64,000 bases of DNA, taken from NCBI RefSeq assembly GCF_042138895.1, contig NZ_JBHIKW010000007.1, positions 124,001 through 188,000 of the forward strand. Reading direction: 5' to 3'. This stretch comes from Cedecea selenatireducens. GTDB lineage: Bacteria; Pseudomonadota; Gammaproteobacteria; Enterobacterales; Enterobacteriaceae. Below are positions 9,214 to 18,542 of the stretch, one piece after another. A model generated the notes under the pieces. It was not told the origin of the DNA and ran no database searches. It was given only the letters and a program-made list of their open reading frames with translations. A program made the position numbers and the translations under genes. Every line of letters begins with the position of its first letter. Position 1 is the stretch's first letter.

Positions 9214-10028
9214 CCTAAATAATCGATGAGTACTTGTTTCAACCTCAATAATTCGAAATGATCGGCAATCCGTTCACTGGGTTGCCCCTGCGCCCGAACG
9301 CCCATTTCCATATTGCGATCCAGCGCATACATGGTGAGATTGGCTGAAGTGACTAAGGCGTCGTGACGATCGGCGACTAGCACCTTGGCGTGTAGTTTAA
9401 GGTGCTTATCGTCAGCGGGGATTCTCCACGTAAGCAGTTTTGGCAAGGCAACCCCTTTGGGCCACAAGGCGATTAAGGTATCGCGGTTGTTTTTGCCGTA
9501 GCCTTTTTCGCCCTCGTCCAGCACCATGGTGACCTTTACACCTCGCGCGACGGCATGAGCTATCAACTCGATGATGTCATTGATGATGCCTTCGTAATCC
9601 TCCTTTCCCGCTAACCAATAGCCCACAACCAAAAGTTCTGACTCCGCGGCAGAGATAATATCCTGTACCACCTGACGGGTGGCGCGCAGGTACGAACCTT
9701 CCACTTTGGGGCCGGTCCAGACCACTTCGGTTTGCGTAGCTTCGCCTTCTGTTAGCAGCACAGCCTCTTTCAGCGCAGCCAACTGCAGGGCAAAGGCACC
9801 ATTAGTGAGTGCCGAACATTCATTAGCCCAAATGGCGATCACATTTGAAAGTGCGCTTTGCACTGCACCACGCCCAGATGCAAGTTTGGCGATGGTGGCG
9901 GAGCCCGACTGTGCGCTTAGTACACACCTCTCCACCCCAGAGAGCACCTCGCCAAAGGCACCTGCATTTATCAACTGGCGTACTGCCTGCGCTAAAACAT
10001 AGGCAGATTTATCTCTGATAGCAGACAT
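9207..10028 (-). CDS. drmC: DISARM phospholipase D-family protein DrmC
   Basis: A 273-residue protein with one HKD motif, LHAKVLVAD (about residue 213), followed by TSANLTMYALDRNME, the usual HxKx4D...Asn/Glu pattern of phospholipase D-type nucleases. A single HKD motif implies dimerisation to build the active site, as in Nuc-type enzymes. It is the last gene of the minus-strand arm, 12 bases after drmB. DrmC is the smallest core DISARM protein. From the family I recall it as the least essential for defence, which the sequence cannot confirm. Its stop codon lies inside the end of drmMI, and no hairpin terminator fits between the two convergent arms. Confidence 0.87.
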   Translation of the reverse strand: MSAIRDKSAYVLAQAVRQLINAGAFGEVLSGVERCVLSAQSGSATIAKLASGRGAVQSALSNVIAIWANECSALTNGAFALQLAALKEAVLLTEGEATQTEVVWTGPKVEGSYLRATRQVVQDIISAAESELLVVGYWLAGKEDYEGIINDIIELIAHAVARGVKVTMVLDEGEKGYGKNNRDTLIALWPKGVALPKLLTWRIPADDKHLKLHAKVLVADRHDALVTSANLTMYALDRNMEMGVRAQGQPSERIADHFELLRLKQVLIDYLGQ

Positions 10029-10040
10029 GGCTACTCCCCG

Positions 10041-11921
10041 TTATTTGAAGTAGGCCATATTGCTGTATGCCATGGTGGGCACCAGGAAGTTGCGATCCAA
10101 AAAGCGGTTAAATGCCTCACAAGAAGTCTCTGGTGCCAGCACGCAGGCATGGCAAGCAGCCCCGTTAATGGTGGCATGTACATCGGGTTGGTGGTCTGCA
10201 CACAGAGGGTCTGATGAGCAGCGTTTAGCATTTTCCAATGCGTTGTGTATTAAATTCGGGAAACGTTCTTTAGTGCCAAGATCCACCAGACCACCTAAGC
10301 TGCCTTCGGAATCCGCGCTGGCGGTGTACAACAGTATTCCGGCCATTTTGCGCTCGGGATCGGTACTGCTGTAGATACGCTCACGAACCGACGATTCGGA
10401 ATAGCCGCAATCCAACGCCAATTGGCGCATCAGTACATGGGCCAGACTGTGCAGCAACACATAACGCGCGCCGGGGAAGTCATCTGCATCCACACCCCGC
10501 TCAGCGGCCCATTCTTTGTATTTTTGCTCGATGGCGGCAGCGCGCTTTTGTACGGCAGGCTCCTTTTCCCAGGCAGTTAAGGCTTCTTCTTTTAACTCCA
10601 AGAAGATACCTTCACCACGTACCTCGACGGCTGGCAACCAATCCTGCCGCTCTTTATAGATGGGCGCACGCGAGGCTCCCATACCGTCGTCATCCATGCC
10701 CGAAGCGTAATCGATGCGGGTAAAGCTGGTGAGTGCGCGCACTTCCAGAAGTTTGCGGGCCAGAACGATGCGATCAATTTTATCAGCGAGGAAATCGGGC
10801 ACTTCGCCGGCTTCGAGAAAAAAGTCGGATTGATCGCCTTGGTTGCTGCCTTCGATATTGCGGAAGGCGTTCCACTCCGGCAGACGCAAATCAATCTCAT
10901 CAGTTTCTATTTCGCCACGCTCTTTCAACAGGGTTTGCCAAATATCTTCGGCTTTGAACTCTGTTAGCGCTGGAAACATTTCCATATCCAGCAGTGTTTG
11001 CAGTTTTTCCTGTGAATCGATCTTTTCAACCTGATGTTGCGGACATTTCTTCAATGCCTGGCCAATCGGGCTGGCTGCCTCTTTAATTGATAAGGCGCTG
11101 CGCACCAAGGGGAACCATCCGTTTGTGGCACCGCGTTGAATCGCCCGTAGCTGACCGGCGTGTTTACACTCATGCGGATCTTTGTTTTTTATCCCCAGCC
11201 AAGGACGCTTGCGGGTACATTCACCCAAGGCAAGACTGCGGTTTTCGCCAAACGCATCACTTACGCTTCGTTTCTTTCCACAAGCACAATAGACCCATAT
11301 ATCTGAAACCGAGCCGGTCGTACCAGAATAAACCAACTGCATGCGCTGCCTGCACGGATCACCAGCATCACGATGCACGTAAGCATGCCATGGGAAATCA
11401 TCTATATGCCCACTCGGGCAAGCCACAACGAATGGCGCAGGTACAGTAGGCGCCCGCTTACCTTTACCACGTCCCGAACAGTTTGGAGCTTTACACTCAA
11501 TTTCTTGCGTGATGTCGTTGTAACGGCATAGGTGATTGAAATTAGGATCTCCGCCATATTCCTTTTTCAGTTTTTCGGTTCTGTTCTCCGAAGAGGGGTA
11601 TCCATATTTCAAACCTTTATACTCAGACAAAGTTGCGCAATTCGGGTTGCTACATACTTGATACCTTGGAAAAACACTAACAGGGACGGTTCCTTTTTTA
11701 TATCCAAACCCACTACTTACAGGCTCAGCTTGAAAGAATCGGCTTACTCTAAGGGCTCGCTCTAATCGAGGCTCCCGAATCACCAACTCCTCCTGAGGTC
11801 GCCAGGTATCTATGCCAGAGACGATGACCGACAAAGTTTGTAGATCGACAATCGCACCGGGGCCAAATGTGGTGATTACCTGACTGGGACGAACGTCGCC
11901 AATCGCTCTTTTACTCGACAT
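10041..11921 (-). CDS. drmB: DISARM DUF1998 protein DrmB
   Basis: A 626-residue protein with the DUF1998 C-terminal region characteristic of DrmB. A cysteine/histidine cluster ACPSGHIDDFPWH is near residue 172. The helix LLHSLAHVLMRQLALDCG is near 487, and the zinc-ligand-like motif CHACVLAPETSCEAFN is near 590. DUF1998 proteins accompany DEAD/DEAH helicases, and DrmB partners DrmA in the DISARM core complex. ATG at 11921 lies five bases after the drmA stop, so drmA and drmB form one transcription unit. The N-terminal 150 codons (about 11,460-11,920) look more AT-rich than the rest of the gene, another hint of mosaic origin. Confidence 0.87.
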   Translation of the reverse strand: MSSKRAIGDVRPSQVITTFGPGAIVDLQTLSVIVSGIDTWRPQEELVIREPRLERALRVSRFFQAEPVSSGFGYKKGTVPVSVFPRYQVCSNPNCATLSEYKGLKYGYPSSENRTEKLKKEYGGDPNFNHLCRYNDITQEIECKAPNCSGRGKGKRAPTVPAPFVVACPSGHIDDFPWHAYVHRDAGDPCRQRMQLVYSGTTGSVSDIWVYCACGKKRSVSDAFGENRSLALGECTRKRPWLGIKNKDPHECKHAGQLRAIQRGATNGWFPLVRSALSIKEAASPIGQALKKCPQHQVEKIDSQEKLQTLLDMEMFPALTEFKAEDIWQTLLKERGEIETDEIDLRLPEWNAFRNIEGSNQGDQSDFFLEAGEVPDFLADKIDRIVLARKLLEVRALTSFTRIDYASGMDDDGMGASRAPIYKERQDWLPAVEVRGEGIFLELKEEALTAWEKEPAVQKRAAAIEQKYKEWAAERGVDADDFPGARYVLLHSLAHVLMRQLALDCGYSESSVRERIYSSTDPERKMAGILLYTASADSEGSLGGLVDLGTKERFPNLIHNALENAKRCSSDPLCADHQPDVHATINGAACHACVLAPETSCEAFNRFLDRNFLVPTMAYSNMAYFK

Positions 11922-11926
11922 CCGTG

Positions 11927-14900
11927 TTACTCCTCATCACTCAGATAAAATGCCGCTGTTGGCTCAACTTCCCGCAGTGATCCGGGGGTATACCATTGGC
12001 CTTCGTTATCAGTACCCGACGTTTTCAGCAAAACCCGGGCATTGTTTGGTGGGCGCTCGCCACTTTTCAGCCAAGAATAGCGCAGCAGGTCATCTGCATA
12101 GTGTGCCCAATCATCTCGGCTGGACATCAGGCGTTCGTTAACCAGTTTGGCGTTTTTCTTGCCGACCAAGTCAGCTGCGCGCAAGGTAATGTCGGTGATC
12201 ATCAAATCTGTTCCAGGCACTGCAGGATCAAAATTCTGAGCCTGCACTTCTCTCGCCATATTTTGGCCACCCAAACGCTGCATCGCAGCAAAGGCGCCAC
12301 GCAAACCACGATCTAATGCGCGAGAAGAAAAAGGCGTGACACTGATGGCTTCCACATACCGGTAAAGCGCTGCATGGTAGCCTCGGAAGTGTTCGTAATG
12401 TGAAAGATCACGCGCACCCAGCCAGTTATACATGGTAATGACCAATCCTGGGTGTTTGCGACCTACGCGGCTGGTTGCCTGAATGTATTCAGCGGTGCTT
12501 TTAGGCTGGCCAGTTACGACCATGAGACCTAAGCGGTCAATGTCTACACCAACTGAAATCATATTGGTGGCCAGCAAGACATCAACTGGGTGCTGCTTAC
12601 CCTGCTCGCGTGGAAATCTGTTATCAAGACGTTTTAACAGACCAGGGATACGCCAGGAATCCAGTCGACTGGTCAGCTCATCAGGATCATTGATATAGCG
12701 TTGCGGGAATCCTCGCTGCTGGGATAAATAGCGAAGACGCTTCTTAATGTCGTCTTCAACCAGACGACGAGCGCCGCCCAATGCGCGCAGACTGTTGAAG
12801 TAGCCAACAACTGTTGCATAAGGGTCTGCGGCTTCATGGTCTCGCGTAATTTCGGCTTCACCCGCTGCCAACAGCGCTGCATAAACACGCACCAACAAGG
12901 TTTTGGTACTGGAGCCAGGGGCGTTCAATCCGACATAGAGGCGGCCGGCAGTTTTGTCGTCATCCTCTTTAATTTCCTGCTCTTTGGCAAAGAAGGAATC
13001 TTTAGATGACAAACCGCTAGGAGGAAAGATCGATAGGTCGCGGTTGTAGAGCTGACGAATTTGCTCGCGAGCTCGGCGAATGGTCGCAGTAGAGGCAATA
13101 ATCTTAGCCGGTATCGAAACACCAGTTTCGACTTCCACCCGGGTGAGAAAATCTACTGCAGTCTCGTATAGGCCGACCATGGTACCCAGTGGGCCAGAGA
13201 TCAGGTGCAATTCGTCTTGAATAATCAATTCTGGTGGCACCAACCGACGTGCTCGCTGAGCGTCTTTGACGACACGCTGGTTTGGCTTTTCACCATGCCC
13301 TGGCGTTAGATGCCCGTAGGTTGGGCTATATCTGTCGCGCAGGCCGAAGAGTGCCTGAGTTTCGCCCTTGAAGGGCATGCGAGCAAATTTGTCCACTGTA
13401 GCAATAACCAGTGAAGGACACTCGCGGTAGATTTCGTCATCGACAACAACAACTGGTAAACCTTGATCATTTGACTTACGTGCACAGAATTCGCACTTTG
13501 GATTGGGGCACCGAACAAGTGTTCTTAGCCGCACATTATCAAAATCGTAAGTTTGATTTTCAGGTTTGCCTTGCTGGGTTACCAGTGAGGTGCCGCAGCG
13601 AGGGCACGACACCAACTGAACCGGACTACCATCTCGTGGTTTTTTGCCTTCGTCTAAATCTTCCAACGCCTTTCCAGATGCTTTGGCATCGTTTGGCGTA
13701 GTTGCTTTACCCACCCAAAGGCCAATTTTAAAGGGCTCCTGTCCCCACTTTTCAGAATTGCTCTTACGCACCAATTCACAGGCGCAGATTAGTGCCGTGG
13801 CTCGTTGAAACTGCTGGACCGTAAGTAGGCGCAAGGTATAGCGCATGATGATGGAAACGCCAGCGCTGGAGTCTAGGCCATTAACATCGCCGCGCAAGCG
13901 CCGATAGGCCAGTGTAAATGCCGCGAGCCCGAGATAGGCCTCCGTCTTACCACCACCCGTTGGGAACCAAAGTAGGTCAACGAGTTTGCGGTCTGCTGCA
14001 ACTTTCTCTCCGGATTTGGGTTTATTCACCATACTGGCGATGTTGAGCAAGATGAAGCCCATCTGGAACGGACGCCAAGTACGGTTGCCCGAATTATTAA
14101 TATCTTCGTCGAAAGGCGATCCAACTGTTTTTCCATCAGCACTATCTTTTGTGCGGCCTGCCCAAATGGCGTGAATGCGCTGATCCCACATAACGTGATT
14201 GGAAAATAAAAATGCCTCAAACGCATTATTCTCGTCTCTGATTAGCTCCAGTCCTTCACGCATTCTTCGGGCAGCATCTTTGCAGCACTCAATAAGCACC
14301 TTAGACGTATCAATATTTTCAGGCGTCGAGTTAAAGGGCACTCTCTGCGTTTCCGCTTTTCTATCGGCCACCCATTTCTCGTAGGTCAGTACGAGCGGTT
14401 CGATAGCTTGGAACAAATCATTGGGCGTTGCGCATTGGCTTAGCTCCCACATATCCAAGTTAAGACCGGAAATCGCTCCACTTTGGGCTATCAGGCTTGG
14501 CACTTCGAAGTTCGGAATAAAATCCGTGAATAATAGGCTGGCGCGGTCACGGGTGACGTTTAGGCCATCCCATCCTGCAGCGACCCCGTGCCCTGTGGCG
14601 AATTCTTTGGCATCACGATAGAGCATATTGGCTGCCGCAATTTCAGGATCTTTGGATATGTCTTTATCGAAATCTTTGGCGATGAAGATCGGGTATTTGT
14701 CAGCCCCAAACACCTGTAGTTTTGGTTGCATTAACCATTGTTGATCTTTTGCTTTGTCAGAATCGTCACCTTTAGGTCGGCGATTTACCAGAAATAAACT
14801 GACCGCCTTGGCGCCATCAATATGGTGAACAACACCCTCCAGAAAAACCTGACCATCACCGTCGCCATCTTCTCCTTGATGTCTAAAGCCATCTGGAGTA

Positions 14901-15370
14901 ACAGTGACTGACGCGGGCGCATTGGATTTTGATAAGGGAATCGGACTCAGTTTGCCAATTTTATCAACCGGTATGCCCTCTACTAAAACGGATCGCTGAT
15001 AGCGTTTCCAATAGGTGCGGCCTTCAGATGAATGTTTTTCGCGGCGATAGTCGCCCCAGAAAGCATTGGCATGGATGGTTTTTGTTTCCAGCGAAACCAG
15101 AAAGGACAGTCCCATAGATGAAGGGCTAAAGCCTACAATGAGCGGAGGTTGTGATTCGTACCCTCCACCCTCATCATCGTCATTGCCCGCAGCTAGTTCA
15201 TCTTTTTCATAGTCGGGAATTTCAGACTTGAGGGGCGCCAAACGACCTATGATATATCGGGTTGTCGGAAATTCATTGATTGATTCGTCAGCTGTTGTTG
15301 GCCCCATTAATTCCCGCTCGAGAGCTTCTAGAATTCGTGAGCGCGACTCTCGTTTGCTGCTATCAGGCAT
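11927..15370 (-). CDS. drmA: DISARM helicase DrmA
   Basis: A large superfamily 2 helicase of about 1147 residues, part of the DISARM core. Walker A is WFPTGGGKTEAYLG (about residue 470). A cysteine cluster (CPRCG and CPNPKCEFC, about 590-625) looks zinc-binding. The DExH box is QDELHLISGPLG (about 716). The C-terminal lobe shows SVGVDIDRLG and ATSRVGRKHPG (about 967), the latter being motif VI. I start it at the ATG at 15370, which begins with MPDSSKRES and overlaps the methylase stop by eight bases. A longer frame to 15445 would lie inside the upstream gene. DrmA with DrmB is thought to load on and translocate foreign DNA. Confidence 0.87.
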   Translation of the reverse strand: MPDSSKRESRSRILEALERELMGPTTADESINEFPTTRYIIGRLAPLKSEIPDYEKDELAAGNDDDEGGGYESQPPLIVGFSPSSMGLSFLVSLETKTIHANAFWGDYRREKHSSEGRTYWKRYQRSVLVEGIPVDKIGKLSPIPLSKSNAPASVTVTPDGFRHQGEDGDGDGQVFLEGVVHHIDGAKAVSLFLVNRRPKGDDSDKAKDQQWLMQPKLQVFGADKYPIFIAKDFDKDISKDPEIAAANMLYRDAKEFATGHGVAAGWDGLNVTRDRASLLFTDFIPNFEVPSLIAQSGAISGLNLDMWELSQCATPNDLFQAIEPLVLTYEKWVADRKAETQRVPFNSTPENIDTSKVLIECCKDAARRMREGLELIRDENNAFEAFLFSNHVMWDQRIHAIWAGRTKDSADGKTVGSPFDEDINNSGNRTWRPFQMGFILLNIASMVNKPKSGEKVAADRKLVDLLWFPTGGGKTEAYLGLAAFTLAYRRLRGDVNGLDSSAGVSIIMRYTLRLLTVQQFQRATALICACELVRKSNSEKWGQEPFKIGLWVGKATTPNDAKASGKALEDLDEGKKPRDGSPVQLVSCPRCGTSLVTQQGKPENQTYDFDNVRLRTLVRCPNPKCEFCARKSNDQGLPVVVVDDEIYRECPSLVIATVDKFARMPFKGETQALFGLRDRYSPTYGHLTPGHGEKPNQRVVKDAQRARRLVPPELIIQDELHLISGPLGTMVGLYETAVDFLTRVEVETGVSIPAKIIASTATIRRAREQIRQLYNRDLSIFPPSGLSSKDSFFAKEQEIKEDDDKTAGRLYVGLNAPGSSTKTLLVRVYAALLAAGEAEITRDHEAADPYATVVGYFNSLRALGGARRLVEDDIKKRLRYLSQQRGFPQRYINDPDELTSRLDSWRIPGLLKRLDNRFPREQGKQHPVDVLLATNMISVGVDIDRLGLMVVTGQPKSTAEYIQATSRVGRKHPGLVITMYNWLGARDLSHYEHFRGYHAALYRYVEAISVTPFSSRALDRGLRGAFAAMQRLGGQNMAREVQAQNFDPAVPGTDLMITDITLRAADLVGKKNAKLVNERLMSSRDDWAHYADDLLRYSWLKSGERPPNNARVLLKTSGTDNEGQWYTPGSLREVEPTAAFYLSDEE

Positions 15371-16610
15371 TGGCTTGTTCCTTTTGTTCGCGTTTTTGTG
15401 CTCTTGGACCTTTTCCTGTTCCTGGGTGGGCATCGTGAGTGCCACTTAAAGACAAGTATTTTTTCGGTACTGCTTTAGGCTTTTCCGGTGGTGGGCAATC
15501 GTTACGTCTTTTAGGAATCAAATTCAGCTTTTTACGAACACGCTCACCAAAGAACTGGCGCCGAATTTCCAAGCCAAAAAATTCGCCAATTGCCGGCGGA
15601 ACCGCATTTCCAATTTGCATGTGCGCCGCACGTCGATCTCCGGAAAACTGAAAATTATCAGGAAAAGTTTGTAGGCGGGCTAGTTCACGAATCGAAAGTA
15701 GTCTGCCTTTCCAGTGGAAAGGTCCTGTTGCTGGGCCTGGCTGAGCTTGAATCGTCCAACTTGGTTTGTCTTTCGCGAGCTTTAAAAGAAATGACCAAAA
15801 GCGAGTTCTCCAACCGAATAAGGGAAGCCCACCCATTTTCTCGGTATGCCAGAGGTAGTTTTGGCCTTCAGGAATTGTTGGTAAAAGCTCCGCCCATTTG
15901 CCTGAAGGTTTAACCTCATCCAACCAAATATCGACATCCAAATCGCCAATCGAATCCCACGTAGTTAAATGAGGTTGCCCATGACCATTTAGTTTATCAG
16001 GATCGAAATGCGTTGGCGCAGGCAGTTTAAAATGCTTTCCATCTCTGTTGGCAACGATAAATACACGTTCTCGTGACTGAGGAATACCATAGTCAGCTGC
16101 GTTTAGAGATATTACATGTGGATGGTAATTAGTTTTTTTCTCTCGATTGATCTTGTTCAGCTCATTTACCAACAGTTGTAACCCTTCATCCTTGTCGGAA
16201 TAAGCAATGCCTTTGACGTTCTCAAGCAATATCACTTCCGGCTGTGCTTCGCGGACGATATCGAGATAGGCCTTCAGGGTTTTAGCTCTCGGGTCGGTTA
16301 GTCGATCAGTATCGCCTGTAACCCAATATCCAGACTTGGAAAATGGCTGGCAGGGCGGCCCACCGGCAAGCAGGGTCAACTCTTTGGGCTTTAGTCCTGA
16401 CTGTCTTAACAATTCACTGGGAGCCAATGCATGAATGTCACCCGGTGAGGCAAGTTTCCACTTGGGGTGGTTTAAAGCGAGAGTTTGCTGTGCAATGGGA
16501 TCAATTTCTACGCAGAGCTTGTTAGTAAATCCGGCTGCGCTCAGCCCTAAGTCTAAGCCTCCGGCTCCGCTAAACAAGGAAATCATGGTTTTTGCCTGCT
16601 TACTACTCAT
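15363..16610 (-). CDS. drmMII: C5-cytosine DNA methyltransferase, DrmMII-like
   Basis: A 415-residue C5-cytosine methylase with all main motifs. Motif I is SLFSGAGGLDLG (about 11-22), motif IV is GGPPCQPFSKSG with catalytic Cys87, motif VI is ENVKG (Glu130), motif VIII is QSRERVFIV, and motifs IX-X are LARLQTFPDNF and QIGNAVPP. A basic tail of about 45 residues follows. Its first codons overlap the XRE regulator stop (ATGA) and its end overlaps drmA, so the four genes are coupled. A cytosine methylase is the class 2 DISARM hallmark, yet it occurs here with the class 1 markers drmD and drmMI. The catalytic residues are intact, so a second host mark is likely. Assignment to DrmMII rests on context. 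Confidence 0.8.
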   Translation of the reverse strand: MSSKQAKTMISLFSGAGGLDLGLSAAGFTNKLCVEIDPIAQQTLALNHPKWKLASPGDIHALAPSELLRQSGLKPKELTLLAGGPPCQPFSKSGYWVTGDTDRLTDPRAKTLKAYLDIVREAQPEVILLENVKGIAYSDKDEGLQLLVNELNKINREKKTNYHPHVISLNAADYGIPQSRERVFIVANRDGKHFKLPAPTHFDPDKLNGHGQPHLTTWDSIGDLDVDIWLDEVKPSGKWAELLPTIPEGQNYLWHTEKMGGLPLFGWRTRFWSFLLKLAKDKPSWTIQAQPGPATGPFHWKGRLLSIRELARLQTFPDNFQFSGDRRAAHMQIGNAVPPAIGEFFGLEIRRQFFGERVRKKLNLIPKRRNDCPPPEKPKAVPKKYLSLSGTHDAHPGTGKGPRAQKREQKEQANA

Positions 16611-16822
16611 GTATTGTTCTCGCCTTTTTGATATTCGAGCAGCTCGCCTACAGAAACGGAGAGATACTCACAGAGAGTATTAATCGTTTCTAAATCAATC
16701 CTCACCAGGGTCTCGTGATACATCCTCGTCAGGGTCCCCCTGTTTATCCCAGTGTCTCGCGAAACATCTGAAATTTTGAGTCTCCGCTCCCCCATCAACC
16801 TAGAAAGATGGCTTTTGATCAT
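16607..16822 (-). CDS. XRE-family (Cro/C1-type) transcriptional regulator
   Basis: A 71-residue helix-turn-helix protein filling essentially one Cro/C1 domain: ISDVSRDTGINRGTLTRMYH is the HTH and LCEYLSVSVGELLEY is the end helix. It is the first gene of the minus-strand DISARM arm and its stop overlaps the methylase start by four bases (ATGA). The size and position resemble the control (C) proteins of restriction-modification systems, which delay the toxic part until methylation is established. Binding to the region upstream of 16822 is inference. No comparable regulator precedes the plus-strand arm. Confidence 0.8.
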   Translation of the reverse strand: MIKSHLSRLMGERRLKISDVSRDTGINRGTLTRMYHETLVRIDLETINTLCEYLSVSVGELLEYQKGENNT

Positions 16823-16881
16823 CCAAGATACCCATTATGACCTGCAAGAGGTAATTTTCGTCTGTTTGTGCTCACTTTACG

Positions 16882-16911
16882 TTATTAGATGATATTAGGG
16901 CAAGTTGCCAA
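16882..16911 (-). promoter_or_regulatory. Candidate promoter of the minus-strand DISARM arm
   Basis: Read on the minus strand, TTGGCA (16911-16906) is followed after 18 bases by TAATAA (16887-16882), about 60 bases before the XRE start. This is a reasonable sigma-70 pair but not a unique one. The interval 16823-17067 otherwise holds no gene. Confidence 0.35.
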
Positions 16912-17097
16912 CATCACAGCATATTAGTCATTAGGTGTGGAGATATCGTACTGAATCGACTCTAAGTAGTTATTATTCTAGGCATCTTCACGATGCCCAC
17001 TTTTGGCACTCAGCAGACGTTCGTAGAACTTACATACTGTACACCGAAAGCTTTTTGGAAAGGTATGTGATCCCACCCATGTAATGTGGACACAGCC

Positions 17098-17701
17098 CTA
17101 AGCGAGATTTTCGTTTTCAAATTGTACCGGGCTGCGACCGTCACAGGCACTGTGACGACGCCACCGATTGTAATCACACTCGATATAATTAAACACCGTC
17201 GTCCGCATTATTTCCCGGCTGATAAAGCGTTCCTCGTGGATACACTCTACTTTCAGCGAATGAAAGAAGCTTTTCGCATTCGCATTATCGTAGCAGAAAC
17301 CTTTTGCGCTCATGCAGCTGTGCAGGCTATGCCGCTTCAGCAATACCTGATAATCCGCTGTTCAGTACTGGTCACCACGGCTTGTATGAACGATAACTGA
17401 CTGGGCTGAACTTTTGGCTGGCTTTCGCCCGCAGTTCCTGACTGCGCAGTTTGGCGGCGATGGTTTTGAAATTGTATTCAGGCAGTTCTTCGGCGAGACG
17501 AGGCACACCAAAACGCTGCTATGCCCCAGTGAATGCCTGACTGACAGCAATATCACAGATGAGCCGGAACTGGTGGTTTGGGCCGGCTTGATGGCGACGT
17601 TTGAGCCGCGCATACAAACCGCTTCGGGCAATCAGGAGCACGCGACACACGGCTTTGACGCTGAACTCAGCCTGATGCTTTTCGATGAAGACATACTTCA
17701 T
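17098..17701 (-). pseudogene. IS3-family transposase OrfB, broken
   Basis: The N-terminus MKYVFIEKHQAEFSVKAVCR is typical of IS3 OrfB. That frame ends near 17519 and the protein continues in another frame with IVHTSRGDQY. A TGA (near 17361) then interrupts it before the C-terminal block GFCYDNANAKSFFHSLKVE, the segment holding the last Glu of the DDE triad. Only about 200 of the usual 280 residues can be pieced together. A frameshift, a nonsense codon and an internal deletion make it non-functional. Confidence 0.75.
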
Positions 17702-17996
17702 TTAAGGCGCTTCGCGAAGTCTGTCGCGGCCTTTGGAGAATGGCCAGCTCCTCTGCCTGCTCAGCCAGTTAGCGTTTGAGGCGGGCATTTTCAGCAGTCA
17801 GTTTGTTCTCCCGTTCTGAGAATGTCATTTGCTGCTGTTGTTTACTGCGCCAGTTGTAGAGCTGTGATTCATACAGGCTGACTTTACGGGCGGCGGCAGC
17901 GACACCAATACGCTCAGCCAGTTTCAGTGCCTCATCGCGGAATTTGGGTGTGTACTATTTACTGGCTGTTTTGCTGGTTGATGCTGGTTTTGTCAT
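17702..17996 (-). pseudogene. IS3-family OrfA, broken by nonsense codons
   Basis: Translation on the minus strand from the ATG at 17996 gives MTKPASTSKTASK, then a TAG, then YTPKFRDEALKLAERIGVAA, the OrfA helix-turn-helix, and a leucine-rich coiled coil with a second stop (TAA, near 17777). A complete OrfA has about 100 residues in one frame. The similarity is clear but the gene is dead. Confidence 0.65.
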
Positions 17997-18060
17997 GAGT
18001 AATCGACCTCTGGTCGAGAGTTTACTCACTTAGTCGCGTGTCAACTAATAGTGGGTAGTA

Positions 18061-18542
18061 TTAATGAAGTGAGAGGGGGGCCTGCAGGGCTTTGAAGTAT
18101 ATGGCTAAGCGTGCTGAACAAAAATTCCAGCAACTATGAGCATCTGATATTCACTGCTCACATATTCTATAGGTAGAATTGTAGGTTTAAATAATATATA
18201 AATAAATATCTATATTATTCAATAATAAAACACCAATGCATCATGGGCGTATTGGCGTCGAAGGTTTCGCTAGTGCTCATGGCGTGGTGATGTCCATTTC
18301 TTTGAATTTTAAGTGGTTAGTGATTTTTTTGGTTCTCATTGTTGCTCACTAATACGGAATAAACTGTTCAGGGAAATCGTCCCGCAGATGGCCCATGATA
18401 ACGGAGTATCAGGGGCAGGAAAACAGCGGAGGTTTGCGTGGATCGGGGCGTCGCGTTTAGAAACATATTTTTCTCCGTTCAGCCAGGAACTGAATTTTTT
18501 GCCAGCCACTTACCAGAAAACATCCCAACATCGGAGATAACC
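18061..18542. other. Intergenic region between the IS remnant and the ChaN-like gene
   Basis: No gene is supported here. An AT-rich tract at about 18,180-18,235 could supply a promoter or attract H-NS. A 75-codon frame at 18313-18540 shows no family resemblance and no convincing start. The bases just before 18543 (CGGAGATAACC) give the next gene its ribosome binding site. Confidence 0.4.

Larger units (their letters stand above)
17068..18060 (-). mobile_element. Decayed IS3-family insertion sequence remnant
   Basis: The left end TGATCCCACCCATGTAATGT at 17068 and the reverse complement of the right end (TACTACCCACTATTAG, ending about 18060) look like diverged IS3-family inverted repeats enclosing orfA and orfB on the minus strand. 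The span is about 1.0 kb, shorter than the usual 1.2 kb, because the middle of orfB is missing. Both reading frames carry stops, so the element is dead. It marks the right edge of the DISARM island. Confidence 0.75.

Noticed and set aside
18313..18540. 75-codon frame upstream of the ChaN-like gene
   Set aside because: No family resemblance, no ribosome binding site, and it overlaps the leader of the supported gene.
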